Shown here one piece after another: positions 27,014 to 37,401 of a DNA stretch of 64,000 nt. Source of the stretch: Antrihabitans cavernicola (GTDB taxonomy: Bacteria > Actinomycetota > Actinomycetes > Mycobacteriales > Mycobacteriaceae). The notes below the pieces were generated by a model. That model had not been told where the DNA came from, made no database searches, and saw nothing but the letters and a program-made list of their open reading frames with translations. The position numbers were made by a program, and so were the translations under genes. The DNA lies in contig NZ_VLNY01000001.1 of the NCBI RefSeq assembly GCF_008297975.1, positions 434,001 to 498,000 on the forward strand. Direction: 5' to 3'. The stretch's first letter is position 1, and every line of letters starts with the position of its first letter.

Positions 27014-28164
27014 AGTTCACCTCGGAACGCGCGAGATTGAAGAGATGCAAAGAGGGTGTCGAGTTCGGTCAGGGCCGATAGCCCCTCCTCACGAATGGCT
27101 TCAATATTCTCGACGCGCTTAACAAAGTGTCGCTGTCTTGTTCTATCGGGACAGGGAACTAGCAAACTCCGAACATCGTCGAAATTCAGGCCCGCCTTCG
27201 TCCCGCCTCTGCTTTTGGCCGAAATCTGCCTTTGCCCAGCTGGGCTTGCGATAACGCGTGACAGAAACCTCGGTTCGAAGCGGTCACTTCGAAGAATCGC
27301 GAGGTGCTGGTTGATGTATCCGCCCGCCGCCGCTTCTGAGATCACCGCTGTCCGCCCCAGATCAGCTGTGATACTTAGCACGACGTCACCAACCCTCACC
27401 TTTGTCCTCTTCGCCTCCGCAGTACTAGGCGGATCTACATACGCAACATCCCGTAGCCGCAGTTCGTCGTCTCCCACGTTCTGAATACGAAGGAAGATCT
27501 CTCCTGATTCGGCGTAATACCTGGCCCAACCCCGTGAGCCGCTGGTCAGGAACGAAAGCTGCTCACCCAAAGGCACGTGTCCGCCAGCATTGGCCAGTTC
27601 GGTGCCGAACATGTCGATGAAGATCGACTGGGTCAGCTCATCGAGGCGGGCGAGGGCTTCGCGGCGCTTGGTGCGGAGGGCGTCGGCGTGGTCGAGGATC
27701 GCCGCGATACGGCGCTGTTCGGGGAGGGGAGGGAGCGGTACTTCAATCGTCGCAACATGCGCCGGCCGCGCCCTCATAAGTGAACCGCCGACGCCTGCCA
27801 CAGTTTGCATCAGCTGCGAGTGAAAGAGGTCGCCGACAAGCACGTGACGAAGCCATCCGGCGTGAATACGGTCCGACCGGAATACCATCCATTCGCCGGA
27901 CGCAATAATCCGGCGCCCCCGTTCGGAACCGACAACCCACGCCCGACGGATATGAGGGACGATCCGCGACAACAGGACATCGCCCGTCCGTACTACCTGT
28001 TTGGAAGACCCGATCTCGGCACCGACGACAACGTCGGGCAGACCGCTATCGAACGCCGGAATGCTGTAGAGGTCGAACGACTCGTCGGGGTGCTTGGCGG
28101 GATCTACTGACCCCGCACGCTTGACCATCAACTCCCCCAACGTCACCATCGGCCACGCTGTCAC
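27010..28164 (-). CDS. hsdS: type I restriction enzyme, S (specificity) subunit
   Basis: A 384-aa specificity subunit with two target-recognition domains (about residues 1-145 and 190-345), each followed by a conserved helix: LPPLPEQRRIAAILDHADAL at about 153-172 and the counterpart near the C-terminus. The second helix, PDRTRQRHFVKRVENIEAIR, is a diverged form. It determines the bipartite recognition sequence of the complex; the sequence recognised cannot be predicted. It overlaps hsdM and mrr by 4 nt each. Confidence 0.9.
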   Translation of the reverse strand: MTAWPMVTLGELMVKRAGSVDPAKHPDESFDLYSIPAFDSGLPDVVVGAEIGSSKQVVRTGDVLLSRIVPHIRRAWVVGSERGRRIIASGEWMVFRSDRIHAGWLRHVLVGDLFHSQLMQTVAGVGGSLMRARPAHVATIEVPLPPLPEQRRIAAILDHADALRTKRREALARLDELTQSIFIDMFGTELANAGGHVPLGEQLSFLTSGSRGWARYYAESGEIFLRIQNVGDDELRLRDVAYVDPPSTAEAKRTKVRVGDVVLSITADLGRTAVISEAAAGGYINQHLAILRSDRFEPRFLSRVIASPAGQRQISAKSRGGTKAGLNFDDVRSLLVPCPDRTRQRHFVKRVENIEAIREEGLSALTELDTLFASLQSRAFRGEL

Positions 28165-29705
28165 GCCGCACCGCCAGCCAGCATCTCGCGCAACTGCGCC
28201 ATGCCGTCGGTGATTTCCTTCTCCAGCCGATCGAGCTCGTCGAGAATCACTTCGGGCGTCCGGTGCTCCACCTCTTCGTGCACGATTTCCTTGTACCGAT
28301 TCAGTGACAAGTCGTAGCCCTGCGCCGCGATATCGTCCTTCGGCACGCAGAACGATTGCTCGGTACGTTGTTGTTCCAGTTCGGAAGAGTCTCGTAAGAA
28401 CCAGCGCTTCAACACATCCGGCAGATTGTTCTTGGCGTGCTCATGATCGTTAAGCACCCCCGAGACGCCGAGTTTGCCTTCATCGAGCAGCGGAGTTCGC
28501 TTGTCGTCCAACGAGAATCCGTCAGCTTGTACGTCATAGAACCAGACATGATCGGTGCCGCCGGAGTCGGTTCTGGTGAAGAACAGAATGGCCGTCGAGA
28601 CACCGGCGTACGGCTTGAACACGCCGGACGGCAGTTTCACCACGGCGTCGAGCTTGTGATCTTCGACGAGGATTCGTCGAAGTTCTTTGTGCGCCTTGGA
28701 CGATCCGAAGAGCACACCATCGGGCACGATGACTGCGGCTCGGCCACCCGGCTTAAGCAGACGGAGGAAGAGGGCCATGAACAGCAGCTCGGTCTTCTTC
28801 GTCTTGACGATCTGCTGCAGGTCTTTGGCGGTGTTCTCGTAATCGAGCGAACCAGCGAACGGCGGGTTGGCAAGGATCATCGAGTACGCACCGGCGTCGT
28901 CATTGCTGGCTTGCGCCAACGAGTCTCGGTATCGAATGTCGGGCTGCTCGACGCCGTGCAGCAGCATGTTCATCGAACCGATTCGCAGCATGGTGTTGTC
29001 GAAATCGAATCCGTGGAACATGTCGTGGTGATACTGCTCCCTGCCCGCGCCGGAGCTGATCGCGTCGGCATAGTTGGCGCGCATGTACTCCGTCGTCGCC
29101 ACCAGGAAACCGCAGGTACCCGATGCTGGGTCGACGATCCGGTCGCCCGGTTCTGGCCGCATCATCTCGACCATCAATTGAATGATGTGGCGCGGCGTGC
29201 GGAACTGACCATTCTGGCCGGCGCTGGCGATCTTGGCGAGTAGGTACTCGTAGATGTCGCCCTTGGTGTCGAGGTTGTCCATCGGGATCTTGTCGAGCCG
29301 ATCCACCACGCGCTGCAGCATCCCGGCGTTGGGAATCGTCAGGCGAGCGTCCTTCATGAAGTGCGCGTACGTCGAGTCCTCGCCGCGCATGTCCTTGATA
29401 AACGGGAAAACCCGCTTGTCGACCACCTCGAACGCCTGGGCGGCGTCCATGTTCTTGAATCGGGACCAGCGCAAGTCCTCCCAATCGCGACCGTCGTAGT
29501 CCTGCCCGACTGGGAACGGATTATCCGTGATCGGCTTCTTGAGCAGGTTCGCCCTGTTGAGCGCGAGAGTCTGCTCGTCATCGAGGCGACGAATGAACAG
29601 CAGGTAGGTGATCTGCTCCATCACTTCGAGCGGATTGGAAATTCCGCCGGTCCAGAACGCGTCCCACACCGCGTCGACTTTGCTCTTGATCTCACCGGTA
29701 ATCAC
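28161..29705 (-). CDS. hsdM: type I restriction enzyme, M (methyltransferase) subunit
   Basis: A 514-aa N6-adenine methyltransferase subunit. It has an N-terminal HsdM_N helical domain, SAM motif I DPASGTCGF (192-200) and catalytic motif IV NPPF (280-283). The GTG start at 29705 is preceded by GGGTGGGA. It modifies host DNA at the site set by HsdS. It is the first canonical gene of hsdM-hsdS-mrr; a TATACA-containing stretch and an imperfect palindrome (29784-29798) lie in the 102-nt gap before it. Confidence 0.95.
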   Translation of the reverse strand: MITGEIKSKVDAVWDAFWTGGISNPLEVMEQITYLLFIRRLDDEQTLALNRANLLKKPITDNPFPVGQDYDGRDWEDLRWSRFKNMDAAQAFEVVDKRVFPFIKDMRGEDSTYAHFMKDARLTIPNAGMLQRVVDRLDKIPMDNLDTKGDIYEYLLAKIASAGQNGQFRTPRHIIQLMVEMMRPEPGDRIVDPASGTCGFLVATTEYMRANYADAISSGAGREQYHHDMFHGFDFDNTMLRIGSMNMLLHGVEQPDIRYRDSLAQASNDDAGAYSMILANPPFAGSLDYENTAKDLQQIVKTKKTELLFMALFLRLLKPGGRAAVIVPDGVLFGSSKAHKELRRILVEDHKLDAVVKLPSGVFKPYAGVSTAILFFTRTDSGGTDHVWFYDVQADGFSLDDKRTPLLDEGKLGVSGVLNDHEHAKNNLPDVLKRWFLRDSSELEQQRTEQSFCVPKDDIAAQGYDLSLNRYKEIVHEEVEHRTPEVILDELDRLEKEITDGMAQLREMLAGGAA

Positions 29706-29807
29706 TGGTGTCCCACCCTGTCTTCGTACTTGTCGGAGATAAACAGAACTGTATATACGGCGGGACCGACAGATTCCGAGGCGGGTGAATCAATCACCAC
29801 GTCTGCA

Positions 29808-30863
29808 TCAGGGGGTCGGCGCGAAAGCGCGAAGGAGCGCTGCCTCAGCCAGGCTTCTGTTGTGGGACTGGGCGTATCCCGATCCCGGCCTACGCATCCG
29901 ATCGAGCGCGAAATGAGCTGCAGCAAACTGTAGTTCAGGGATCGACTCCAGTGCCGCAACGAAGAGCCCGAGGTTGTCGAAGCGGATACCTTGTTCCCAA
30001 TTGCCGCCACTCGGGTGGCAATCCATCACCTGCCGCGCGCCGAACTGTCTCAGTTCCCGCCTGAATCCCAGCCTAGCGAGTCCACGGCCAGGAAGGTGCC
30101 TCCGGTCGACGAACAGCATGGCGTGTGGATCCTCACCACTGGTCGTTTCGAAGATGTAGAAGACCTCGATCACGGCCATCGTGCAGGTGAGGATTCTCCG
30201 CCCCTGCGACCATGCGGGGAGACTTGTCGCCGTCCAGAATGTCGCTTCGGTGGTTCGCGGGAACGGTACGCAGTATCGGAGGTAGGCAGCGAAGGCGTCG
30301 AGTATCGAATCCGAGTGCGGCAGGCGCAGCAGGGCGTCGTACTTGTGCCGGTTCCGGGCAACCGCGCTTGCACTGAACTCGGTCAACTCGCCGCAATCAC
30401 ATGCGTTCGCCGTGGCTCGCGGAGCTGCCAACCAGGATTGTTGATCATCGATCGGTACCAGCTCGTCCAGGCTGGAGGCGCCGACGATAGAGCTGGCCCA
30501 TTCGGTATTTCTGTTGACCAAGCCATGCCGCTCCGCGTCGTGCACAAGACGACATTCCATACTGCGAATCTCTGACGCGGACGCCGAACTGGGGATGAAC
30601 CGAAACCCCTGCATATCGGGCCATGTCTCGGCATGCGTTCGCAAACGCCTTGTCACGTCGGAGGTCGAAATACCTACGTAGATATCATGATTGGTGCTTT
30701 CGATCAGGTACAGGCCTGCAACGGATCCGTCATGCGCTGCACGGAGTTCCCGTAGCCCTTCCTCGGTCAGCGCGTAGCCACGTCCGTAGCCCTGCTCGCG
30801 AGCCCACTTTTCGATAACACCGTCAGGCTTCCACCCGGGGTCGGCGTTATTTTTCAGGGCCAT
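29808..30863 (-). CDS. GIY-YIG domain protein with unknown C-terminal domain
   Basis: A 351-aa protein. Residues 49-125 form a GIY-YIG nuclease-like domain: GLYLI (50-54) and IYVG (61-64), then arginines at 72-75, Glu103 and Asn117/119 in the right order for the catalytic set. The C-terminal approximately 220 residues carry a Cys pair (CDCGE) and an unrecognised domain ending RRPGSGYAQSH. It is upstream of hsdM in the same direction. The ATG at 30863 is the only usable in-frame start nearby, though protein-like sequence (VDGLPIPELGRF) continues about 20 codons upstream without a start codon. Confidence 0.65.
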   Translation of the reverse strand: MALKNNADPGWKPDGVIEKWAREQGYGRGYALTEEGLRELRAAHDGSVAGLYLIESTNHDIYVGISTSDVTRRLRTHAETWPDMQGFRFIPSSASASEIRSMECRLVHDAERHGLVNRNTEWASSIVGASSLDELVPIDDQQSWLAAPRATANACDCGELTEFSASAVARNRHKYDALLRLPHSDSILDAFAAYLRYCVPFPRTTEATFWTATSLPAWSQGRRILTCTMAVIEVFYIFETTSGEDPHAMLFVDRRHLPGRGLARLGFRRELRQFGARQVMDCHPSGGNWEQGIRFDNLGLFVAALESIPELQFAAAHFALDRMRRPGSGYAQSHNRSLAEAALLRAFAPTP

Positions 30864-31010
30864 GAGCAGCAGATTAGCTGCGCGGAATCGCCCTAGTTCC
30901 GGGATTGGTAAACCGTCGACCGAAACTTGTCGGTGCCTTACGTCATTCTGTGCAGTCCTCGACCGAGGGCGCGTCGCACGTCGGCGCTGATCTCGACGAG
31001 GAGTCGACTC

Positions 31011-31589
31011 ATGTCCCACATCAACCAAACCCCGCATCCCGCAGTCGTTCGCAAACCCCGCAAGTGGCCCTGGATCTTGGGGTTGCTCGTCACGCTGATA
31101 CTCGGCACAGCGATCGGAATCACCGCGAAGCCCGAGCCCGCCGATCCCCTCACGCAGCGGACAGCGGCTATAGAGCAGCGCGAGAAGTCGGTCGAAGACC
31201 GCGATCAGGCCATCACCGAACGAGAAAATCAGCTCGCGGGCAAGACGCAATCCGCAAGCACAGCCTTCGACACTCGCAAACAGCAGCTCGATCAGCGCGA
31301 GGCAGGTCTGGCCAGTCGCGAGCAGGCGCTGCTACCGAAAGAGCAGGCAGCAGCGAAGTACACCATTCGCGGCGACGGCATCTTTCTGGTCGGCAAGGAC
31401 ATCAATCCCGGCACCTACCGCAACACCGGCAACAAAGGTTGCTACTGGCAGCGATCGAGCGGTACCAGCGGTAGCCTCGACGAGATTCTCGCCAACGGCA
31501 ACGAATCCGGCCCAGCCGTGGTGACCATCCAGGCCTCGGACGTCGCGTTCACCACCAAGCGATGCGGAACCTGGACGTTGGCGAACTGA
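31011..31589 (+). CDS. membrane-anchored coiled-coil protein
   Basis: A 192-aa protein with one TM (about residues 20-40, WPWILGLLVTLILGTAIG), an extracytoplasmic coiled coil (about 50-115, with heptads such as IEQREKSVEDRDQAITERE), and a C-terminal beta-rich module with two Cys (GTYRNTGNKGCYW and TTKRCGTW), probably disulphide-linked. That module recurs in secreted actinobacterial proteins but has no assigned function that I know. A GAGGAG-like site precedes the ATG at 31011. It ends at a strong bidirectional terminator shared with htpG. Confidence 0.7.
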   Translation: MSHINQTPHPAVVRKPRKWPWILGLLVTLILGTAIGITAKPEPADPLTQRTAAIEQREKSVEDRDQAITERENQLAGKTQSASTAFDTRKQQLDQREAGLASREQALLPKEQAAAKYTIRGDGIFLVGKDINPGTYRNTGNKGCYWQRSSGTSGSLDEILANGNESGPAVVTIQASDVAFTTKRCGTWTLAN

Positions 31590-31601
31590 TCGCCCGCAGG
31601 T

Positions 31602-31638
31602 GCGCGAGGTCGGCAACCACTCGTTGCCGACCTCGCGC
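31602..31638. terminator. bidirectional terminator between coiled-coil gene and htpG
   Basis: A perfect 16-bp stem GCGCGAGGTCGGCAAC / GTTGCCGACCTCGCGC (31602-31617, 31623-31638) with a 5-nt loop lies between two convergent genes, 12 nt after one stop and 5 nt from the other. The long GC-rich stem fits factor-independent termination in actinobacteria even without a U-tract. Confidence 0.75.
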
Positions 31639-31643
31639 AATCC

Positions 31644-33578
<1,935 letters not shown>

Positions 33579-33610
33579 GTTCTCCCCTTCGATCGACCGG
33601 CACATTTTAT

Positions 33611-33676
33611 GCGCTACGCGCAGGTGAGCGTTTAAGGGGTCCAGAGGCCAACAAACCACTCACCTGCGCGCAGCGC
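33611..33676. terminator. near-perfect 18-bp inverted repeat between RecB-like gene and htpG
   Basis: GCGCTACGCGCAGGTGAG (33611-33628) and CTCACCTGCGCGCAGCGC (33659-33676) pair at 17 of 18 positions around a 30-nt loop, starting 2 nt after the stop of the RecB-like gene. It may terminate that transcript before it enters htpG, which is transcribed in the same direction. Any htpG promoter must lie within or just downstream of it. Confidence 0.5.
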
Positions 33677-33678
33677 AC

Positions 33679-35301
33679 TCACAGATCACCCGCGAACGGA
33701 ATCTCCGCATCGGCGCGGGCATCCATCCACTCGCGCAGCACCTTGGTGGCGTAGACGTCGTCCTCGTTGTATTCGAGCAGACGTGTTCGTTCGCCGAGAT
33801 CCGGCTCCCCTTCGAACCCGACGGCCTCGCGGTACCAGGACATCGAGGCCTCACCGCTCGCCTCGGCGTCGCGCCAGTTGAAGCCGGCCACAGGAGCCAC
33901 CTTCTTCAGTCCCTTGCCGTTCGGGCAGATGAACTGGTCGCTGACCGCTTGGTAGATGTCGACCCATTCGGGGCCGTTGATGAACCCCAGAATCTCCTCG
34001 ACGGTGGGAATGCCGGGCATCCCCTCGAACCGTCGAGCCGAGTCGAGCAGCCACTTGTCCTCTGCCGCACGGGAATAGCAGTAGGCAGCGAACGTCTTAC
34101 CGGCCGCGACGGTCTGCGCGCGGGTCTGCATCAACCAGCCCCAGAACTCGGCGAACGAGCGCGCCTCGTCGAACGTCGGCACCGGATCCCACGTCGCGAA
34201 CGCACGGTATTCGGACGTACCGTCGACGTTGAGCAGCGTCCCCCACAGGTAAGCGCCGTGCTCCTGATAGCTCTCCATATCCACGTCGACCTCGACGTCG
34301 GCACGCTGCACCCGCACGTTCGGAACCCGACGCACCAACGGCAGCCCCCGCAGCCACGCCTTCGCCGTCACGACAGCGTCACCGAACTCGCCGTGCTGCC
34401 AGTCTTCCGGCGCATCGCCGACCCAGCCCGCGAGCTGGTCGATCGTCGACACGCCTGCGCCGCGCAGCACCTCGGCCCGCGAGCCGGGCGCCACCACACT
34501 CACGTCGCGCATGTCGATCAAGCGCTCGCTGCACCGCGACCACCACGGGCACGACCTGCACTCGGGGATGTTCGACGGAAGCGTCTGCACCTGGCCGCGG
34601 GCGACGGCGATCCGGTCGGCGAAACGGCGATCGTACTCGTCGAGCACGGTGGACAGATCGTGGACAAGGATGCAGTCGAAACCGAACCCGATCGCCCCGC
34701 CGACCAGCCCCGGACTCGCATAGCCGTGCCGCTGCAGCATTCGATAGATGTGCACCAATCGCAGTTGATCACGCAGCTGCGGGCGAACCTTGCGCATGGC
34801 GTCGTCGTGCGGATCCCAGGTGAACAGGTCGGAGGTGACGGCGCCGCCCTCGGCGGCCTCGCTGCGCGGATCGGTGATCTTGTGATTGACGACGATCACC
34901 GGGATGTACCCGCCGCGCCCGTCGTCACGAATCAACAGCTCCGACTTGCCCCGACGACCGGTATCCGGCTCCGACGGCAGCACCGCATCCCAGATCCGGC
35001 TGGCACCTGCTGCCATCGCGGCCAACGTCGCCTCTGCACGATCGCGACTCGACTGGCCTGCATCGATCACCACCCACCCGTCGCCGACGGCGGTCAAGGT
35101 GTCGCGAACCGCGGCTCGATGCGCCGTCGCCGCTTCACGTCGCTGCCGAACACCGGAATCCTCGCCGACACCTTCGATCAGCAGCGGATGCGTGAGATCG
35201 AGGTGCAGGCGATGCCGACAACTGGTCAGCCGCCGCGCGTCGATCAGGATCGGACGCGCGACCACCTCGGGGTCGGTTCGGGGATCGAACTGGGAGTACA
35301 C
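33679..35301 (-). CDS. TM0106-type RecB-like putative nuclease
   Basis: A 540-aa protein resembling the TM0106 family: an N-terminal RecB-like PD-(D/E)xK part with ARRLTSCRHRLHLDL and YIPVIVVNHK, a cluster ECRSCPWWSRC of the Fe-S-type cysteines found in such nucleases, and a C-terminal RNase H-like part containing LLEYNEDDVYATKVLREWM. A role in DNA repair or nucleic acid processing is inferred. The GTG at 35301 is chosen because upstream frames translate a repeat that belongs to the opposite strand; no SD is visible, so the mRNA may be leaderless. It starts only 3 nt from the possible ATG of the divergent 41-aa gene. Confidence 0.75.
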   Translation of the reverse strand: MYSQFDPRTDPEVVARPILIDARRLTSCRHRLHLDLTHPLLIEGVGEDSGVRQRREAATAHRAAVRDTLTAVGDGWVVIDAGQSSRDRAEATLAAMAAGASRIWDAVLPSEPDTGRRGKSELLIRDDGRGGYIPVIVVNHKITDPRSEAAEGGAVTSDLFTWDPHDDAMRKVRPQLRDQLRLVHIYRMLQRHGYASPGLVGGAIGFGFDCILVHDLSTVLDEYDRRFADRIAVARGQVQTLPSNIPECRSCPWWSRCSERLIDMRDVSVVAPGSRAEVLRGAGVSTIDQLAGWVGDAPEDWQHGEFGDAVVTAKAWLRGLPLVRRVPNVRVQRADVEVDVDMESYQEHGAYLWGTLLNVDGTSEYRAFATWDPVPTFDEARSFAEFWGWLMQTRAQTVAAGKTFAAYCYSRAAEDKWLLDSARRFEGMPGIPTVEEILGFINGPEWVDIYQAVSDQFICPNGKGLKKVAPVAGFNWRDAEASGEASMSWYREAVGFEGEPDLGERTRLLEYNEDDVYATKVLREWMDARADAEIPFAGDL

Positions 35302-35313
35302 GATATGGAGAGT

Positions 35314-35439
35314 ATGTCTGCCCGCCGACGCAAACCGCTGCAGGCAGCGACGAACCAAGCGGCGACGAACCAAGCGGCGACGAACCAAGCGGCGAAGAAC
35401 ACCGCACGTTCCTCGCAAGGCAAGATCGCGAAACGATAG
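35314..35439 (+). CDS. 41-aa basic repeat protein
   Basis: A 41-codon ORF starting MSARRRKPLQAA, with three NQAAT-type repeats, ending SSQGKIAKR. The ATG at 35314 has GGAG 3 nt upstream; an ATG at 35305 would add three residues. Ten of its residues are Arg or Lys, consistent with nucleic acid binding. It lies between the RecB-like gene (divergent) and the DUF6474 gene (58 nt downstream, also very basic). The in-frame, multiple-of-three repeat supports coding, but no homologue is known to me. Confidence 0.5.
   Translation: MSARRRKPLQAATNQAATNQAATNQAAKNTARSSQGKIAKR
35347..35391 (+). repeat. three perfect 15-bp tandem repeats
   Basis: GCGACGAACCAAGCG occurs three times in direct succession (35347-35361, 35362-35376, 35377-35391), followed by a partly matching fourth start. 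The unit length preserves frame in the 41-aa ORF, giving repeated ATNQA residues. The copy number is likely to vary between strains through slippage. Confidence 0.9.
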
Positions 35440-35496
35440 GGTGGTTGCACACCGCCGAAGCGCCAATGGACACAACACTGATGGAGGGGCCTTTCA

Positions 35497-36138
35497 ATGG
35501 GGTTGTTCAAGAAGAGCAAGCGGCGCTCGACACGAAAGGCCGAGGCAAAGGCCCTCAAGCACAAGGCGAAGGTCGAGGCCAAACTCGGTCACAAGTCCGA
35601 GCGGAAGCGCGTGAAATCGGCCAACAAGGTTGAGAAGAAGGTCTCGAAGGCCCAGATCTCGTCGTTGAAGGCGCAGGAGAAGGCCGCCAACGTCGCCGCC
35701 GAGAAGGCAGCACGGGACAGGCTCAGCGTCGGCCAAGTCAAGAAGTACCTGGGTGTCGCTCGGGTTCTCGCACCCGTACTCGCTCCCGTCGCGTACCGCG
35801 GCGCCACCTATGTGCGCGGCCAGGTCGACAACCGCCGCGCGCGCCAACTGGGTGTCGGCGTCGAGCAGCTCGGTGACTTCACAGGCCACGGTGCCAGGCT
35901 GACCGCGCGGATCGCCAACGCCGAGAACTCGACGGCGCAGATCCTCGCGAAGAACGCAGGCCACGGCGAAACCAACGACTTCGGCAACGCCACCCACCAG
36001 CGCCTCACCGATCTGAGCACGGCCGTCCAGGCCGCCGAGCAGATGCCGACCCCTCGGCGTCGGGCCGCTCACCAGGCAATTTCGAACGAGCTCGCGGGAA
36101 TCGAGGCGGACCTGCTTGCCCGTCTCGGCGTTCGCTGA
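35497..36138 (+). CDS. DUF6474-like basic helical protein
   Basis: A 213-aa protein with a very basic N-terminal helix (MGLFKKSKRRSTRKAEAKAL followed by a Lys/Ala-rich coiled coil to about residue 75), then a short hydrophobic stretch (VARVLAPVLAPVAYRGATYV, about 88-107) and a C-terminal helical region. This is the layout of DUF6474 proteins of Nocardiaceae and mycobacteria. The hydrophobic part may be membrane-associated. Function unknown. The next membrane-protein gene starts 16 nt after its stop. Confidence 0.75.
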   Translation: MGLFKKSKRRSTRKAEAKALKHKAKVEAKLGHKSERKRVKSANKVEKKVSKAQISSLKAQEKAANVAAEKAARDRLSVGQVKKYLGVARVLAPVLAPVAYRGATYVRGQVDNRRARQLGVGVEQLGDFTGHGARLTARIANAENSTAQILAKNAGHGETNDFGNATHQRLTDLSTAVQAAEQMPTPRRRAAHQAISNELAGIEADLLARLGVR

Positions 36139-36154
36139 CCCACCCCGAACAACC

Positions 36155-36688
36155 ATGTCCATCGACCCGCAGGCCGATCGCGCCCGCGGCGCCGTAGTCG
36201 GTGTAGCTGCGGGTCTGCTGACGATCGCGGCGCACGGCATCGGCGGAGCCGGGTATCCGGACCTGTCGTCGTTGACCCTGCTCCTCGCCGTCTGCGCGGC
36301 GATCGGCGCGCTCGCAGCGACCGCGCCCGCGCGTGGGGCGGTCACCACGCTCGGCCTTCTCGGCGCGGGGCAGGTCGCAGGCCACTATGCGCTCTCGGAA
36401 ATGATGATGACCGGCATGGGCCACGCGCACGGTGCCACCAGCCCGAGTTCCGTGCCGATGCTGCTCGCGCACGCACTCGCGACCGCACTCTGCGCACTCT
36501 TGATTCTCGCCGCCGATCGGCTCTACTCGGTCATCACGAACGTCCTGCGCATCGTCGCGATCCTGTTCTTCCGACCCGTCACGACAGCGACGCCGCAGGT
36601 GTTGCCGCGTCGTGCGGCCCGCCCACTGTTCGGAGTGCCGCTCCGCGGTGCCATCTCTCGTCGAGGACCCCCGCTGCCCGTGTTCTGA
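36155..36688 (+). CDS. four-TM membrane protein upstream of the copper operon
   Basis: A 177-aa protein with four TM segments (about residues 11-31, 36-56, 60-78 and 104-124) and a Pro/Arg-rich cytoplasmic tail (RRAARPLFGVPLRG). A Met/His-rich loop, MMMTGMGHAHG (near residues 88-98), could bind copper. Genes of this size regularly precede ycnI, copC and copD in Mycobacteriales, so a role in copper handling is inferred. ycnI starts 44 nt downstream. Confidence 0.7.
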   Translation: MSIDPQADRARGAVVGVAAGLLTIAAHGIGGAGYPDLSSLTLLLAVCAAIGALAATAPARGAVTTLGLLGAGQVAGHYALSEMMMTGMGHAHGATSPSSVPMLLAHALATALCALLILAADRLYSVITNVLRIVAILFFRPVTTATPQVLPRRAARPLFGVPLRGAISRRGPPLPVF

Positions 36689-36732
36689 CACGCACAGCAC
36701 ACAAACCTCACTCGAGAAAGACGACAACTCAG

Positions 36733-37401
36733 ATGAAGACCTCTATTTCGCGTGCCCTGATCACTGCAGGCGCAACCGGCAGCGCACTACTGCTCACAGC
36801 GGGCATCGCGTCCGCGCACGTCACCGTCAACGCGCCGCAGGCCGCGCAGGGCGGCTACTCCGTGCTCACCTTCCAGGTGCCCACCGAGTCGGAGACCGCG
36901 AGCACCACCAAGCTCACCGTCACCTTGCCCTCGTTCAAATCGGCGCGAACCGAGCCGCTGGCAGGGTGGACGTCGACCGTGCAGAAGGACGACAAGCTGC
37001 AGGCCACCTCGGTGACTTGGACTGCCGATCCCAACGTCGGCGTTGCCCCCGGGCAGTTCCAGCGGTTCGTGCTGTCGGTGGGTCCGCTCCCGCAGGAGAA
37101 GGAACTCTCCTTGCCCGCTGTGCAGACATACAGCGACGGCAAGGTGGTCGACTGGAATCAGCCGATGGGCGCCGACGGCAGTGAGCCCGAGCATCCGGCC
37201 CCGTCGATCGAGCTCGCCGCGGCCGGCGCGTCCGATGACGACGACCACGGCAGCGCTGCTCCGGCGGCTGCGCCCGTGACCCATGACGACGCAACCGGCT
37301 CCGACACCACCGCTCGGTGGCTCGGCGGTATCGGGCTCGTCCTCGGCGCGCTGGGTGCAGCACTCGGAATCGGCGCAGTGGTTCGGGGTCGCAGGTCATG
37401 A
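36733..37401 (+). CDS. ycnI: YcnI-family periplasmic copper-binding protein
   Basis: A 222-aa exported protein of the DUF1775/YcnI family. The signal peptide (residues 1-28) ends ASA, leaving His29 (HVTVNAPQAAQGG) as the mature N-terminus, which in YcnI coordinates copper together with a conserved Glu and Trp. The DUF1775 beta-sandwich covers about 29-160, followed by a His/Asp/Ala-rich linker and a C-terminal TM anchor. It overlaps copC by 4 nt. Probably a copper chaperone or metallochaperone at the outer face of the membrane. Confidence 0.85.
   Translation: MKTSISRALITAGATGSALLLTAGIASAHVTVNAPQAAQGGYSVLTFQVPTESETASTTKLTVTLPSFKSARTEPLAGWTSTVQKDDKLQATSVTWTADPNVGVAPGQFQRFVLSVGPLPQEKELSLPAVQTYSDGKVVDWNQPMGADGSEPEHPAPSIELAAAGASDDDDHGSAAPAAAPVTHDDATGSDTTARWLGGIGLVLGALGAALGIGAVVRGRRS

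Noticed and set aside
35347-35391. Short repeats as a CRISPR array
   Set aside because: The repeats are directly adjacent 15-bp units without spacers, and no cas genes are present.
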